NCBI RefSeq assembly: GCF_002994745.2
Contig: NC_037092.1
Coordinates: 965,501-1,029,500, forward strand
Source: Rosa chinensis
Taxonomy: Eukaryota > Streptophyta > Magnoliopsida > Rosales > Rosaceae
DNA: 64,000 bases
Reading direction: 5' to 3'
Each line of letters begins with the position of its first letter. Position 1 is the stretch's first letter. Positions 11,578-21,409 of the stretch are shown piece by piece. Under the pieces are notes generated by a model. That model searched no databases. It worked only from the letters and a program-made list of their open reading frames with translations, and was not told the origin of the DNA. The translations under genes were made by a program, and so were the position numbers.

Positions 11578-13782
11578 CTATTTGCTCATATTCTTCAAAG
11601 AGAGCTTTAGTAGATCTTTTACCCTTTTCCAGGCATTCATTGCATAGTGCCCTTCAGCTTTACATAACCAACATTGGCAAGCTTTCTTGCTTGGTTGTTT
11701 ATGCTGATGAGTATTCTTCTTTTTCTTGAAGAATTTCTTTTTAGGATCTTCATCCTGCTGTTTCTTGTAATTGAAACTTCTCTTGAATTTCCAATCATTC
11801 TTCCGATTACTTTTTTTGAATTTTTTAGAGTAATATTTTTCTTTTTTCTTTCTGTGGAACTTGGATTCATGACATCCCCAGTTTGTGGGCATATCCAGTA
11901 TTCCATAACAGAAATTTTCAACTCCTTTGAGTTGTTTCTTGGCCATCTTAGCTCTAAGATTGGCTTTGCATTGTTCTTTCAGTAATTGCCGGATTCTGTC
12001 GGCAATTCCTCCAACTGAAAATCTTTCAATTGGTTTCTCAGCTATGCTTTCTCTCACAGCTGTTCTCCATGGTTCAGGGAGTTTTCTGTGCAATAGATTA
12101 ACTAGATCAGTATTCTCTAGTTCACCAATTGTACAGTAATATTCTTGAAATTCATTCAAGTATTCTACGAAATATCTCATGTCACAGATTTTGAGAGCAT
12201 AGATATTCGATTTTGCCGTTTCTTTGGCTTTTTCACTCAGATTTGAGAGATCTCCACAGAACTGATCGTACAGGGGTACTGCAAAATCATACGGAGACTT
12301 GGAATTCTTGATTTCTTCCAGCCAGTCTCTTCCTCTGGCAGTTTCTTTGAAGGATAGGTAGTACTTTTCTACTCCAGTAAGAGTAGTTTCATAGTACATC
12401 TGCAAATCTGGTGCTTCAAATTTGCCAAGGGTGAGTGCAGAAGCCATCATCAGGCTATCTACCCATTGGTCAATGGTTTTTCTTTTGTCTAGACTCTTGT
12501 CTAGATTCAACCAGATGCCATAGTTCGTGATCGGCACTCTAGGCATATTGTCCTCTGAGACAAATCTTTGGGAATTTCTTTCCCCTTTTTTACTCGTGGG
12601 GGCTTTCTGAAATGGGAGATTCGTTTCCCTTTTTTCTCTGCTAATGAAAGTTCTGGAGCTTTCTCCATCTTCCATTTCCATATCTTGATAAGGAAAGACT
12701 TTTCTCGTCTTTCTGATTTTGAATTCTTTCATTTCTTCGATTAGTTTTTCTAATCGTTCAGGACTTTCACAATTCTCAGCTTCTTCATAAAGATCATAGA
12801 GCCTCTCAGCTCTGAGCATATGGACTGGTCTGTTTAGATCAGCTTCCAGATCTTCTTCTAATATTGGTTCTTCAATAGTGGGTTTTGTACCACTGATACT
12901 AGCTTCTCTAGTGCTGTAGTTTCTTCTCAGAAGACTGCTGTTTATCTTGAGGTTCTCAGGACAGACATCACTTTTTCTGTGACTGTCGAAGTTGAGGTTG
13001 ATTTCTCCAGTTTTTCTACTCTCGTAGATTTTTGCTTTTGCTCTTTCCGGTTGCTTTTTTGGATCGGATAGTTTCCATTCAAGTGGAAAAGTCACTTCAT
13101 TCCAAGTAACTTTATGAATCTGTTGTAAATGGTTCTTCTGATTGGTGAGGAGCCCAATAGTAAGACCTGGGATATTTGTTATCCTTGTCTTGGGGGCTAC
13201 TGTAGTACTCATCAATTTATAGTATATTCTATATACTATTGCAAGTTCTTGCATATCTTCTTTCATTGATATACCATCTGTCTTGACTCTCAGTTGTAGA
13301 CAGTGAGCTGCATCTTTCAAGCTGGTGGTGAAGTTTGGGAAGTAGTTGAAATAAGCTACTTGATCACATAAGGATGCTTCAAGTGTTCCCAACAGACTAG
13401 CTTGGAAGTCTGTCAACCTATTGTCCTGTAGAACACATAGGACTGAACAGTTTATGCCTTCACGAGTAAGCAGATTTATGCCTACTTGGACTGCTCCAAT
13501 ATGCATAAATTGATATTTTTTTGCTTGAGCTCTACCCACTTCTGAAGGAGTGATCAGTAGAAGATCAGTCTCTCCCCCTGCTGTAGCGGGGGTTGTAATT
13601 TCCAGTAGTTTAAAATAATGGATGTCCATTAGATCAAACTTTCCCCTTTTGTAGATTTGTTTAAAATCTAATTTTGGAATTGAGGAGTTTTTTACCTCTT
13701 GTTCGATTTCGTTGAATTCGAACTCTTTAGCATTTAGGAGCTGTACTCCTTTCTTTTTTCCAAAGATGCTTAACATCTTCAT
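11578..13782 (-). pseudogene. Pararetroviral movement protein-coat protein fusion (734 residues open)
   Basis: This is the longest surviving viral frame. Residues about 40-210 look like the caulimovirid 30K-type movement protein. After an acidic linker, residues about 420-620 look like the coat protein core. A Lys-rich tail leads to a zinc knuckle near the C-terminus (CQCWLCKAEGHYAMNAW). The family pattern is C-x2-C-x4-H-x4-C, but here the last Cys is replaced by Trp, so the knuckle is damaged. MP and CP in one frame argues for a petuvirus/florendovirus-like relative rather than caulimovirus proper. The frame was once continuous with flanking segments on both sides. Confidence 0.75.
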
Positions 13783-13957
13783 TTCTCTTTTTTTTTTTCC
13801 GGGTTTTCATACCGGATACTAGTCTGACTAGTAGATAGTTCCAGAAAAATCATGTTTAGAACACGATTTGTATCTGGTTTTTCTAATGGTTTGAATCCAT
13901 TAGTTTTCTTTTTTTCTTATCCTTCAGTATATTTTTCATAGACTCCAGCGTTTTTTG

Positions 13958-14191
13958 TTATTCATTGATTTTTCTACTGACGACTGTCAACTTTTCTTCT
14001 TCCGTTTTTGAAAGTTCCTTGATATAATCCAGTTTGTTTTCCAATTTTTCCAATTGGTGGATTATAGAAGGTAATTTTTCTAGATGAGTTTGACATCTAG
14101 ATACTTCTAGTAACAGCTTCTGATATTTCTCATCAGAAGATTTTAGTAGAGAATTTATTTTCTCTAATAACAATTCTGACATTGTCCCCAT
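13958..14191 (-). pseudogene. N-terminal coiled-coil segment of the viral polyprotein
   Basis: A 77-codon frame starting 33 bases after the primer site encodes a leucine/lysine-rich coiled coil. After its stop, degraded coding continues toward the movement protein start at 13782, so it was probably the N-terminus of the same polyprotein or a small leader ORF, as ORF VII is in caulimoviruses. No catalytic motif is present. Confidence 0.45.
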
Positions 14192-14223
14192 TAAGGAGGG
14201 GTTCTCCTTGAGCTATTTTACAA

Positions 14224-14235
14224 GCTCTGATACCA
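14224..14235 (-). other. tRNA-iMet primer-binding site of the pararetrovirus
   Basis: The minus strand reads TGGTATCAGAGC, an exact 12-nt match to the minus-strand primer site (complement of the plant initiator tRNA-Met 3' end) that defines nucleotide 1 of caulimovirid genomes. It lies directly upstream of the first viral coding segment. Confidence 0.85.
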
Positions 14236-14248
14236 GTGAAGTGCGGAT

Positions 14249-14635
14249 CTAACCAATGCTCAAATAATCAAGAGGTTTTTGTTCCTCTTCAAGAACATAT
14301 AAGAGATTATCAATCTCTTGTTCTATTTTATAGATTCTAGTCTGAAGTCTATAAATGATATCCCAATAGTTGGGTGATTCCCTATCAAGACTATCTCTAT
14401 AGGCTCTCAGCTTTCTCAATTTTTCTCTTTCCTTTTACAATTCTTTGCTAGTATTTTTACAGATAGCTACTAATTCAAGTTTGTCGACGATTGAAATTAT
14501 GAATAGTAAATCGTACCGTTTACCTTTGAAATAGAGGATGAATTCTATCACACTTCTGTTTAAACAAATAATTTTAAGAATGGGTCCATCACGTTTCATC
14601 AAATGTAACAGAAATCTAAAACATATTATAAACTA
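14249..14635 (-). pseudogene. Viral coding remnant upstream of the primer site
   Basis: A minus-strand frame is open from about 14635 to a TAG at 14249-14251, interrupted once by TAA at 14435-14437. The last 60 codons form a convincing coiled coil (RLQTRIYKIEQEIDNLLYVLEEE). It ends only 14 bases before the primer site. In a circular genome this is sequence upstream of nucleotide 1. It could be the C-terminal part of a leader ORF; I do not recognise the family. Confidence 0.45.
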
Positions 14636-14640
14636 ATGTA

Positions 14641-15600
14641 AAGCAACAACAGAAGGGTACTGATGGAATGAAAAAGAGAAAGTTGTGTAGGTAAGAAAGA
14701 AAGGGACAGATGGCTGGGTGAAGAGGAATGAAAATAATTTGTTGGGGTTTTTGGGAAGTATTTTGATAGAATCAGAGTGTATGAGCATTAACCCTATTAA
14801 AAATGATCCAATGGTGTAAACGCTGCAACATCAAAATCAGATTTTGACAACGTGATTTTATTTTGAACACCTTATTAAAGGAACCTCTACCGCATTCTCC
14901 CCCATGGTTAAAAAAGAAGCATCTCATGGTTGAAAAAAGTCAAGTCACGTACATAAGCTTCATATTTGGTAATTGAATTTGGAGAAAGTTTATAAAGTTT
15001 ATGATCATAAGGCACCAAACGCAAAATCTCAACTAGATTCATATAATGGATTAACATGTTTTCTGGAAAAAAAAAAAAAATTAACATGTTTTCTGGCTTG
15101 AGCAAGTTAAGTTTTTTTTTTTTCCTCTGTGACTTGGCTTTAAAATCATGTGCTGACATGAGCACGGCCAACATTTTCTAAAACAAGTCTTTTTCGGTGA
15201 GGAGACAACCCAGAGTTTGGTTTGACATTGTCATGGCTAAGCTGCCTTTGAAGGCAATGAACTGCAGATTGGTTTCAAGTTTCAACCCACATAATAAGAG
15301 ATCTTTTTGGAAAATAAGAAAAGTTATGTTGGACAATAACAGCTGTGTGCTATAACCCACATACTTTCGGTATGAAATCTCACTTTCCACATGCGGCCGA
15401 ATCGTCTAATAATTAAGACCGTGACAATCCAATTCCATCGGATGTATATTTTAAAATTTAATTCTGAGACTTTTTTCTGATTAGCAACAATGCAAATAGG
15501 GAACGGAAAGCACTTAGGTAGAATCAAAATCTCATAAAGTAATAATGGTGCAAATAAGGAAGAAGGCTCTTAGGTAGGATCAAAATCTCATGTGCAGATC
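14641..15600. other. Intergenic, gene-free
   Basis: AT-rich sequence between the pararetrovirus and the LTP gene. A short AACATGTTTTCTGG motif is repeated around a poly(A) run near 15054-15097. Nothing else is recognised. Confidence 0.5.
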
Positions 15601-15619
15601 TTCACATTAATGACAAGCC

Positions 15620-15627
15620 TATATAAG
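15620..15627 (+). promoter_or_regulatory. TATA box of the LTP gene
   Basis: CCTATATAAGAAGC lies about 107 bases before the chosen ATG at 15727, a normal distance for a plant promoter with a short leader. Confidence 0.6.
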
Positions 15628-15726
15628 AAGCACACAGTACCTCAGGTTTTTTGCATCCAAAGTCAAAACCAATATCAACTTACCATTCCATTGACTCCTC
15701 TGTTCCAATTCCAAAAAAGTGCTAGT

Positions 15727-16077
15727 ATGGAGAAGAAAATGATGACTTTCGCTGGGTTGGTGATTATGGTCGTCGTCCTCAATGCATGTCCTGCAATTGG
15801 AGGGTGCGACGAAGCCCTAGTCGAGTTGTTGCCCTGTGCCACGTTCGTGTTGGGCCCTGGCGTAGGGGAGCCCCCTTCTCTGTGCTGTGCAGGTTTAAAG
15901 CATGTGGTTGCTGGAGCTGATACCAGTGAGAAGCGCAGGAGTCTTTGCCAATGTTTGAAAGAAAAAGCTGTTGGTGCTGGCGTTAAAGTCGACCCTGAAA
16001 AACTTAAGCACGTTACTGACGCTTGTGGCGTCAAAATTCCTATTCCTATTGATCCCAATGTCGACTGCAGCACGTAA
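15727..16077 (+). CDS. Non-specific lipid transfer protein-like, secreted
   Basis: An intronless 116-residue protein. A hydrophobic signal peptide (about residues 1-26, ending ...ACPAIGG) precedes a mature domain with the eight-cysteine motif in order C, C, CC, CxC, C, C, spaced 9-15-19-23-13. This is close to type I LTPs of the 2S albumin/LTP superfamily. The four disulphides enclose a lipid-binding cavity, and the protein should act in the apoplast (lipid/cutin transport or defence). The ATG at 15727 was preferred to an in-frame one at 15592 because it gives a proper signal peptide and fits the TATA box at 15620. The exact subfamily is uncertain; the spacing departs slightly from classical LTP1. 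Confidence 0.85.
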   Translation: MEKKMMTFAGLVIMVVVLNACPAIGGCDEALVELLPCATFVLGPGVGEPPSLCCAGLKHVVAGADTSEKRRSLCQCLKEKAVGAGVKVDPEKLKHVTDACGVKIPIPIDPNVDCST

Positions 16078-16658
16078 TTACTCTCACGATCTCCCTCTCT
16101 CATTTTTATTACATGATACATGTATGTTCAACGCCCAACTAAAAATCACCTCAACCAAAAACTCAATTAGTCGGTCCATATATTCATTCAACATGAGTGT
16201 GGTTATGTGTGTGTGTGTGTGAGAGTACAATACTTCTACTGATAATGTGCTTTGCTCATGTGACGTGCAGAATTCCGGTGTTTTAAAGGGATCAAATAAA
16301 ACTTGGAGAAGAAGATTAGCTACATGATAATGTTTTATGATGCATAATTAATTAGTATTCATCTGAGAACAAGAATTTATATGAATAATAGGCATCATTT
16401 CTCTCCTGATTTTGTTTTTCCTAACTCATTTGTGTTGATTCTGCAATAATTAATTAGTAATACACTAGAATTCAATTGAGATCCCAAGCTCAAATTTCAC
16501 ATTTCCTAATATCGCCAAACTGATCAAATTGTTCGGGATGGTCTCTTGACGCTTGCTTGTAATCTGATGCGTGCACTTACATAATTCAAGAAAAAACAAT
16601 ATCGCCAATCATATAACAAACAAAAAAAAATCCATCTCTCTCCTCTAATTAATTTGAA
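16078..16658. other. Intergenic between convergent LTP and DUF3537 genes
   Basis: AT-rich 3' flanks of two convergent genes with a short (TG)n at 16208-16221. No additional gene is seen. Confidence 0.6.
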
Positions 16659-19600
16659 TTAACTAATTGTCTTGTTGAGCATCCAGAGAAGAAGAGCCAG
16701 CTGAATTCCAAAAATAGAGTGAAGCCATGTTCTGTCCACCATGAACCCAAACACTGTAATTCCTGCTCTATTATGCTCTAAATATTTCACTGCAAAAAGA
16801 AATTAACAGGCCACTTTGTGATTTACAACATTAAAATGATAATTATCTAAAGGGTTTAAATTTGATATGTCCTTGTTACTAACCTAGAGCTTGTCTCTTC
16901 TGGAATGAGATTGTGTTTGTGAAAATTGGCACCAACTTGGTGTTGTCAAGATCGTCTTCTTCGTCCCCTTCTTCATCATCTGATTCCAAATCAGCACCGA
17001 AGGGAAACACTAGATGATCTGAGGAAACCTGAGGCACCATCGGAGTCTCAGTTTCTGCGTAATCAAAAGAGTGGATTGTGGCACAGACATGCCACTTTGC
17101 AGCAAGCCCAGTAACTTTCTGTGCTTTATGTGTTACTTTGGTTGCACTCCGCAAACATATGAATAGACTAGTCACAAGGCTTATAGAACATAACTGCACC
17201 ATGATTAAAAACAAGAGAAAATTAGATATAAACCCAAAAATATAAGCTTCTATTGAGAAAAACCCATAGATATTTTTCTTTCAATTTACACCCACTCTAC
17301 ATAAGCAAACCTTCCATATAGAGTATATGTCTATAATTAATGGTTTTTCTCATTCTTTTGATATATCTAATATGCCATTCTGATTATGGAGTGTTAAATT
17401 AAGTAACTTGCTTAATCTTATCATCCATTTGAATTTGAATTTGAAATATTAAGCTAAAAAATCAATCATAAACAATTACGTCCTTAATTTCTTCCTTACT
17501 TTATATTTTGATTACTGACTTGAGTATATATTTCTATATATGCTCATTACAATAGTAGTTCATTTCTAGCACAAATTTCAATTATTGTTTTCCTTATATG
17601 TAGGTATTTTGTTTTCGAATAGATTTTCAATTTTCTTTTCCTTGATGGGGTCAATTATTGTTTCAAAAGATGAAAAGAGATTTTGATTCAATCACTGGGA
17701 GAAAATGTTTTTCTTGCTTGAAAGAAAGGGCCGGGGGGGAGCAGGTATGATACTTCTCTCTTGTGTCTATGAAGAACGACTAAAGAAATGTTCTTAAAGA
17801 AAAGAAAAGGATTCGAGATGGGGTCAAGAAATGGGAAAAAAGCTTTTGTTATTGTGTTTTCACTTCTAGGCTCACACTCGGTGGCTCTCTATATTCTCGA
17901 AAGCTTTCTAATTATAAGGTATGTATCTTGTTCTTGGATAACTTTCTTCTTCTTTTTAGGTATCTTGTCCCATGATAGCTTTCTACTCTCAACTACTACA
18001 TTTCTAATTTACCTACTGAGTAATTAGATGTAAGTGAGGCTTGAATACCATAAACCTTCAAGCTAAAAAAAGGTCGTATCTTCTACGATCATAGGTATAA
18101 TATAATAGAAAACCTAATAAAGAGGTATGATACAAAAAAAAAAATGATTGTAATATAGAGGTGTCTGTGTCATACAAAAAGAAACTTCCTATATATATTA
18201 GATACATACTTGAAATCAAATTAACTAGAAAAAGTGTTATGATGATCAAGTACTTTATTATATAGGTATACGCATATATTATAGAGACTTTCAACCGAAT
18301 AAACATGGTCAACTCGCAATGATAGAATACCTAAAAAAGAGGCTGATGTTGAAAATGATTCTAATAAATAGGTTGATATGAAAATTTCTAGAAATCAAGT
18401 TAGCTAAACATACCTGTCTAATCTTTAGGTTGTAATAAAAAAAAAAAGACAATCTATTAGTTGGGTTAAAAACTTTAAACCTCTACCTTTCAGTTAGGTT
18501 GTAAGTAAAACAGAAAGTTACTTTTAAAATAGAAAGTTTAAATTACCGAAAAGTAAATTTCACATTCACTTAAATCTATATAACCTTTGAATTCAGAAAA
18601 TTATGTAAAAAAATATCCATAATTCTAGCAATCATGATGAATTTAAATTCTTGCGATAATAATGGGACCAATAAAAAAATCTACAATTAAGATATTTAAA
18701 GATGACGTTAATTTTGCTAGTTGACTTATGTTTGCCAGATTTAAATTATGGCAATTTGTGTAATTCTTCAACAATTGAAATCTAATATTTTATCCTAGTT
18801 GGCAATAATTGGGTGTAAATTGAAAAGAAATAATAGGTGGGTTTTTTCTATTAGATCTTTTAGAAATTGGGTGTATAATGAAATGCCCCTAAAAACAAAA
18901 CAAAACCAATCAGTGAATTAGTATATACAAGATATCACCCTATTAATGGCTACTGATTTTTCATTTCTAGAGAGCTAATCAGGACTTGTACTGCTGAGTC
19001 CAGATTAGCTCTCTAGAGATGTTTTTCATACTATTCTTTAAATGTTCTCTGTAACATTACTCGATCAGTTAATTGACACTCACAGCGAGTTCTCCAGCCG
19101 TGAAGATATTAACATGAGCACTGGACCTGGTTATCATGACAAGAAACGCGAGCTGACTAGCTGTAACCATAATCAGAGAGATCAAGATGAACGCTCGAAA
19201 CCTGTGGCTTATAATCCTAAAGGTCCTTCTGATCTTGTTGTGTTCCATCATTATTGTCTCCACCTCGGTTTCCTTTTGAAAAACTAGCGCGTAAATTTCT
19301 AGTCTTAGTATTTGCAGATGGCAAATGAGCCGGAACAGAACACACACCAGGAAGAAAATTGTGGTCCTATAAAGCCATGAACACAGCTCCAACATGCATA
19401 ATATTGTGTCACTCAAGTACATGTTACCATAGTATGGTAGTTCTGTGGCCCCTGAGACATACCACCAGATTTTGTACACACACTCTGCAGCAAAACAGGG
19501 GAAGACAATCAAGCATAGGAGCTTCATTGAATTCTGCAATAGGGAATCAAAGAATTAAAGCTTTAATTTAGTTACATGATTGTATAACTATAAGAATTAC

Positions 19601-20014
19601 CAATAATGAGGTCTAGCTTACCTGGAACTGTTGCTTATATTCATGACGGACTTTCTCACTTGCATCACTTAACTTGTCAAGGAAGAGAAACCTCTTCAGA
19701 CCAAATTTACGAGTCCAGCAGGAGAGGCTAATGAAGGAGAGCATTGCGAACAAGGAAAGCGAAATCTGGGAAACAACATGGTAAGGTCTGCTATGGTTCG
19801 CATCACAGCTCGAGCAGGAGAGAAGGAAGTGAGTGACTAGTGGTACGCCAATGGCTAAGACGAAGAAGATTGACCATGAAAGACCAGTTCTCCATATACT
19901 AGACTGGTCCACAAAGACCCATTTCAGCCACGAACCAAAGCTCGGCAACTCAAGTCCTTCATGGCTGGAGATAGAGGTCTGTTTTGGCAGAATTGGATGG
20001 CTTTGATCTTCCAT
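16659..20014 (-). CDS. DUF3537 multi-pass membrane protein (plant gustatory receptor-like)
   Basis: Four exons on the minus strand: 20014-19622, 19533-19084, 17193-16884 and 16789-16659. They join in frame with GT-AG borders to about 427 residues, a normal length for this family. Hydrophobic stretches in exon 1 (LSWSIFFVLAIGVPL, SLSLFAMLSFISLS) and exon 2 (LCLIVFPCFAAECVY, TIFFLVCVLFRLICHL) indicate about seven membrane helices. The C-terminal block (FICLRSATKVTHKAQ..TGLAAKWHV, NRAGITVFGFMVDRTWLH) is typical of DUF3537. The family has been linked by fold to insect gustatory/odorant receptors; its function in plants is unknown. The long intron 2 (17194-19083) contains a strong hairpin. ATG 20014 was chosen; in-frame Mets upstream fall in AT-rich leader. 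Confidence 0.85.
18962..19021. repeat. Near-perfect 60-nt hairpin in DUF3537 intron
   Basis: Arms beginning CATTTCTAGAGAGCTAATC and ending GATTAGCTCTCTAGAGATG pair over about 25 positions, with one A.A mismatch, one T.G wobble and a 10-base loop. It lies about 60 bases downstream of the exon 2 donor on the gene strand. The arms are too short for most plant MIRNA genes but the pairing is striking. Confidence 0.7.
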
Positions 20015-21409
20015 GGTTCTGTATAAGCTTTCTTTGGAAGTCTGAATATAAATGAACAAAGAGACAAGAAAATCCATCCTAGTCCTAACGTAATCGTGAT
20101 TTCTCTTATATATGATTATGATTATCTTTTTTTTGATGACATGATTATGATTATCTTTCAAAGAGATAAGTAATGCTTAGATCTACTTGAATCAAGGGGC
20201 ACAAGACAAGTGTTAAACAACTTTGATAAACAAATGTTTATAAGGTCTTTGATTCTTGATTGTGAATCTATATGCTTCCACATAACATGTTATAGTTTGA
20301 CGAATTTGGATCATATACAGCTGTAAAAGAGTTTGAGGTTGATAGAGATCTACCATTCAAAAGCGACAAATGATTAAGGTGATACAAAATTGATTCTCAT
20401 TTGCTGAAATCATATACACCTGTTTTTGGGGGGGTGCGCGTAAAGGGGATGTTATAGATTGATTGCTTGCAGGACTGTCTAAAGTCGACTAATATAGAAT
20501 TTGCAAATATCACTTCAAAATCATAGTCACTATTATTTATGACACAAAGGGTCTATACTTTGTGTGTGTGTCATAGCCGATAAGAAATTTTCAAAAACCA
20601 ATTTATAAATTTCATTACTTCTTTAAGTTTGTAAGGTGGTCGCAACTCACAACCCCATAATTTATACGGTTGGCATCAAGCGTCTTAAATTTTCGACTAT
20701 AACACTTATTTTTAAATTTTAAAGAAAATTTTCAAATACCAACTTATAAACTTCATTATTCCTTTAAATATCTAAAGTGGTCACAACTAGGACCTCATAA
20801 CTTTTATAGTTGGCTTCAAACGTTTAAAATCTCAAAACCGGCCATGACACTCATTTTCAATCATCAAATACCAATTTCATCAAAGTGCTTTCTATTGGGC
20901 TTTTAGCAAACCCTTTTGTTTGGGCTCATTTAGCAAATTCCACAAAGAATAGGCCATTAGGCTAAGCCTCAAACACGAAGCAAAAACACCCGAGCCTGCT
21001 CTTTTGAGTATGGAACTATGGAGTATATGATTCATAGAACCGAAAATAAAATATCATGTAGTCCGGTTCGTGTCGTGTAACGAAAAAAGCACCAAGCAAT
21101 AAAATATCATATAGTCCGGTTCGTGTCGTGTAACGACTAACGAAAGAGCACCAAGCAAAAATGGCACATAATCATGGCCACCCCCGAATTTAGGCTCAAC
21201 GTCAACCGCCCACTCTCCCAAGCTCACAACAGGACGAGCAATACCCACTAAAACAAAACAAGCCCCTCCATTTCTCTACACCAAATTTGGCCGTTGACTC
21301 TTTCCCATTAGTTTCTCTTGTGCACCAAACTACCCAATTCCAATTTGATTTCCATTTCTCAGCTCTGAATTTTCTTCTCTGTTTCTCTTTGCAATAACAA
21401 CAGTCGAGA
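20015..21409. other. Divergent intergenic region, DUF3537 / PTOX
   Basis: This lies between the two divergent starts. It contains an imperfect tandem duplication at about 20590-20870 (units sharing CTTTAA..GGTGGTCGCAACT) and a sharper 53-bp duplication at 21045-21157. No further gene is seen. Promoters of both genes must lie here. Confidence 0.5.
21045..21157. repeat. 53-bp tandem duplication upstream of PTOX
   Basis: Two adjacent copies (21045-21097 and 21098-about 21157) share AGTCCGGTTCGTGTCGTG and GCACCAAGCA. They lie 250-365 bases before the PTOX start codon and could duplicate a regulatory site. Confidence 0.75.

Larger units (their letters stand above)
7371..14640 (-). mobile_element. 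Endogenous pararetrovirus (Caulimoviridae), near full length, decayed
   Basis: On the minus strand, in order: tRNA-Met primer site, a coiled-coil segment, movement protein fused to coat protein with a zinc knuckle, aspartic protease, reverse transcriptase, RNase H, a C-terminal domain, and then a 35S-like TATA promoter. That order, with MP, CP, PR, RT and RH apparently derived from one long frame, resembles petuvirus/florendovirus genomes known as integrated copies in many plants. Stops and frameshifts break nearly every segment, so this copy cannot encode intact proteins. There is no integrase, LTR or target duplication, as expected for passively integrated viral DNA. Both outer borders are approximate; genus is inference. 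Confidence 0.85.

Noticed and set aside
15592..15726. Longer N-terminus for the LTP protein
   Set aside because: Would put the start between TATA box and likely transcription start and would destroy the signal peptide.
17788..18312. Two short ORFs in the DUF3537 intron
   Set aside because: Hydrophobic low-complexity frames inside an intron; no gene signals.
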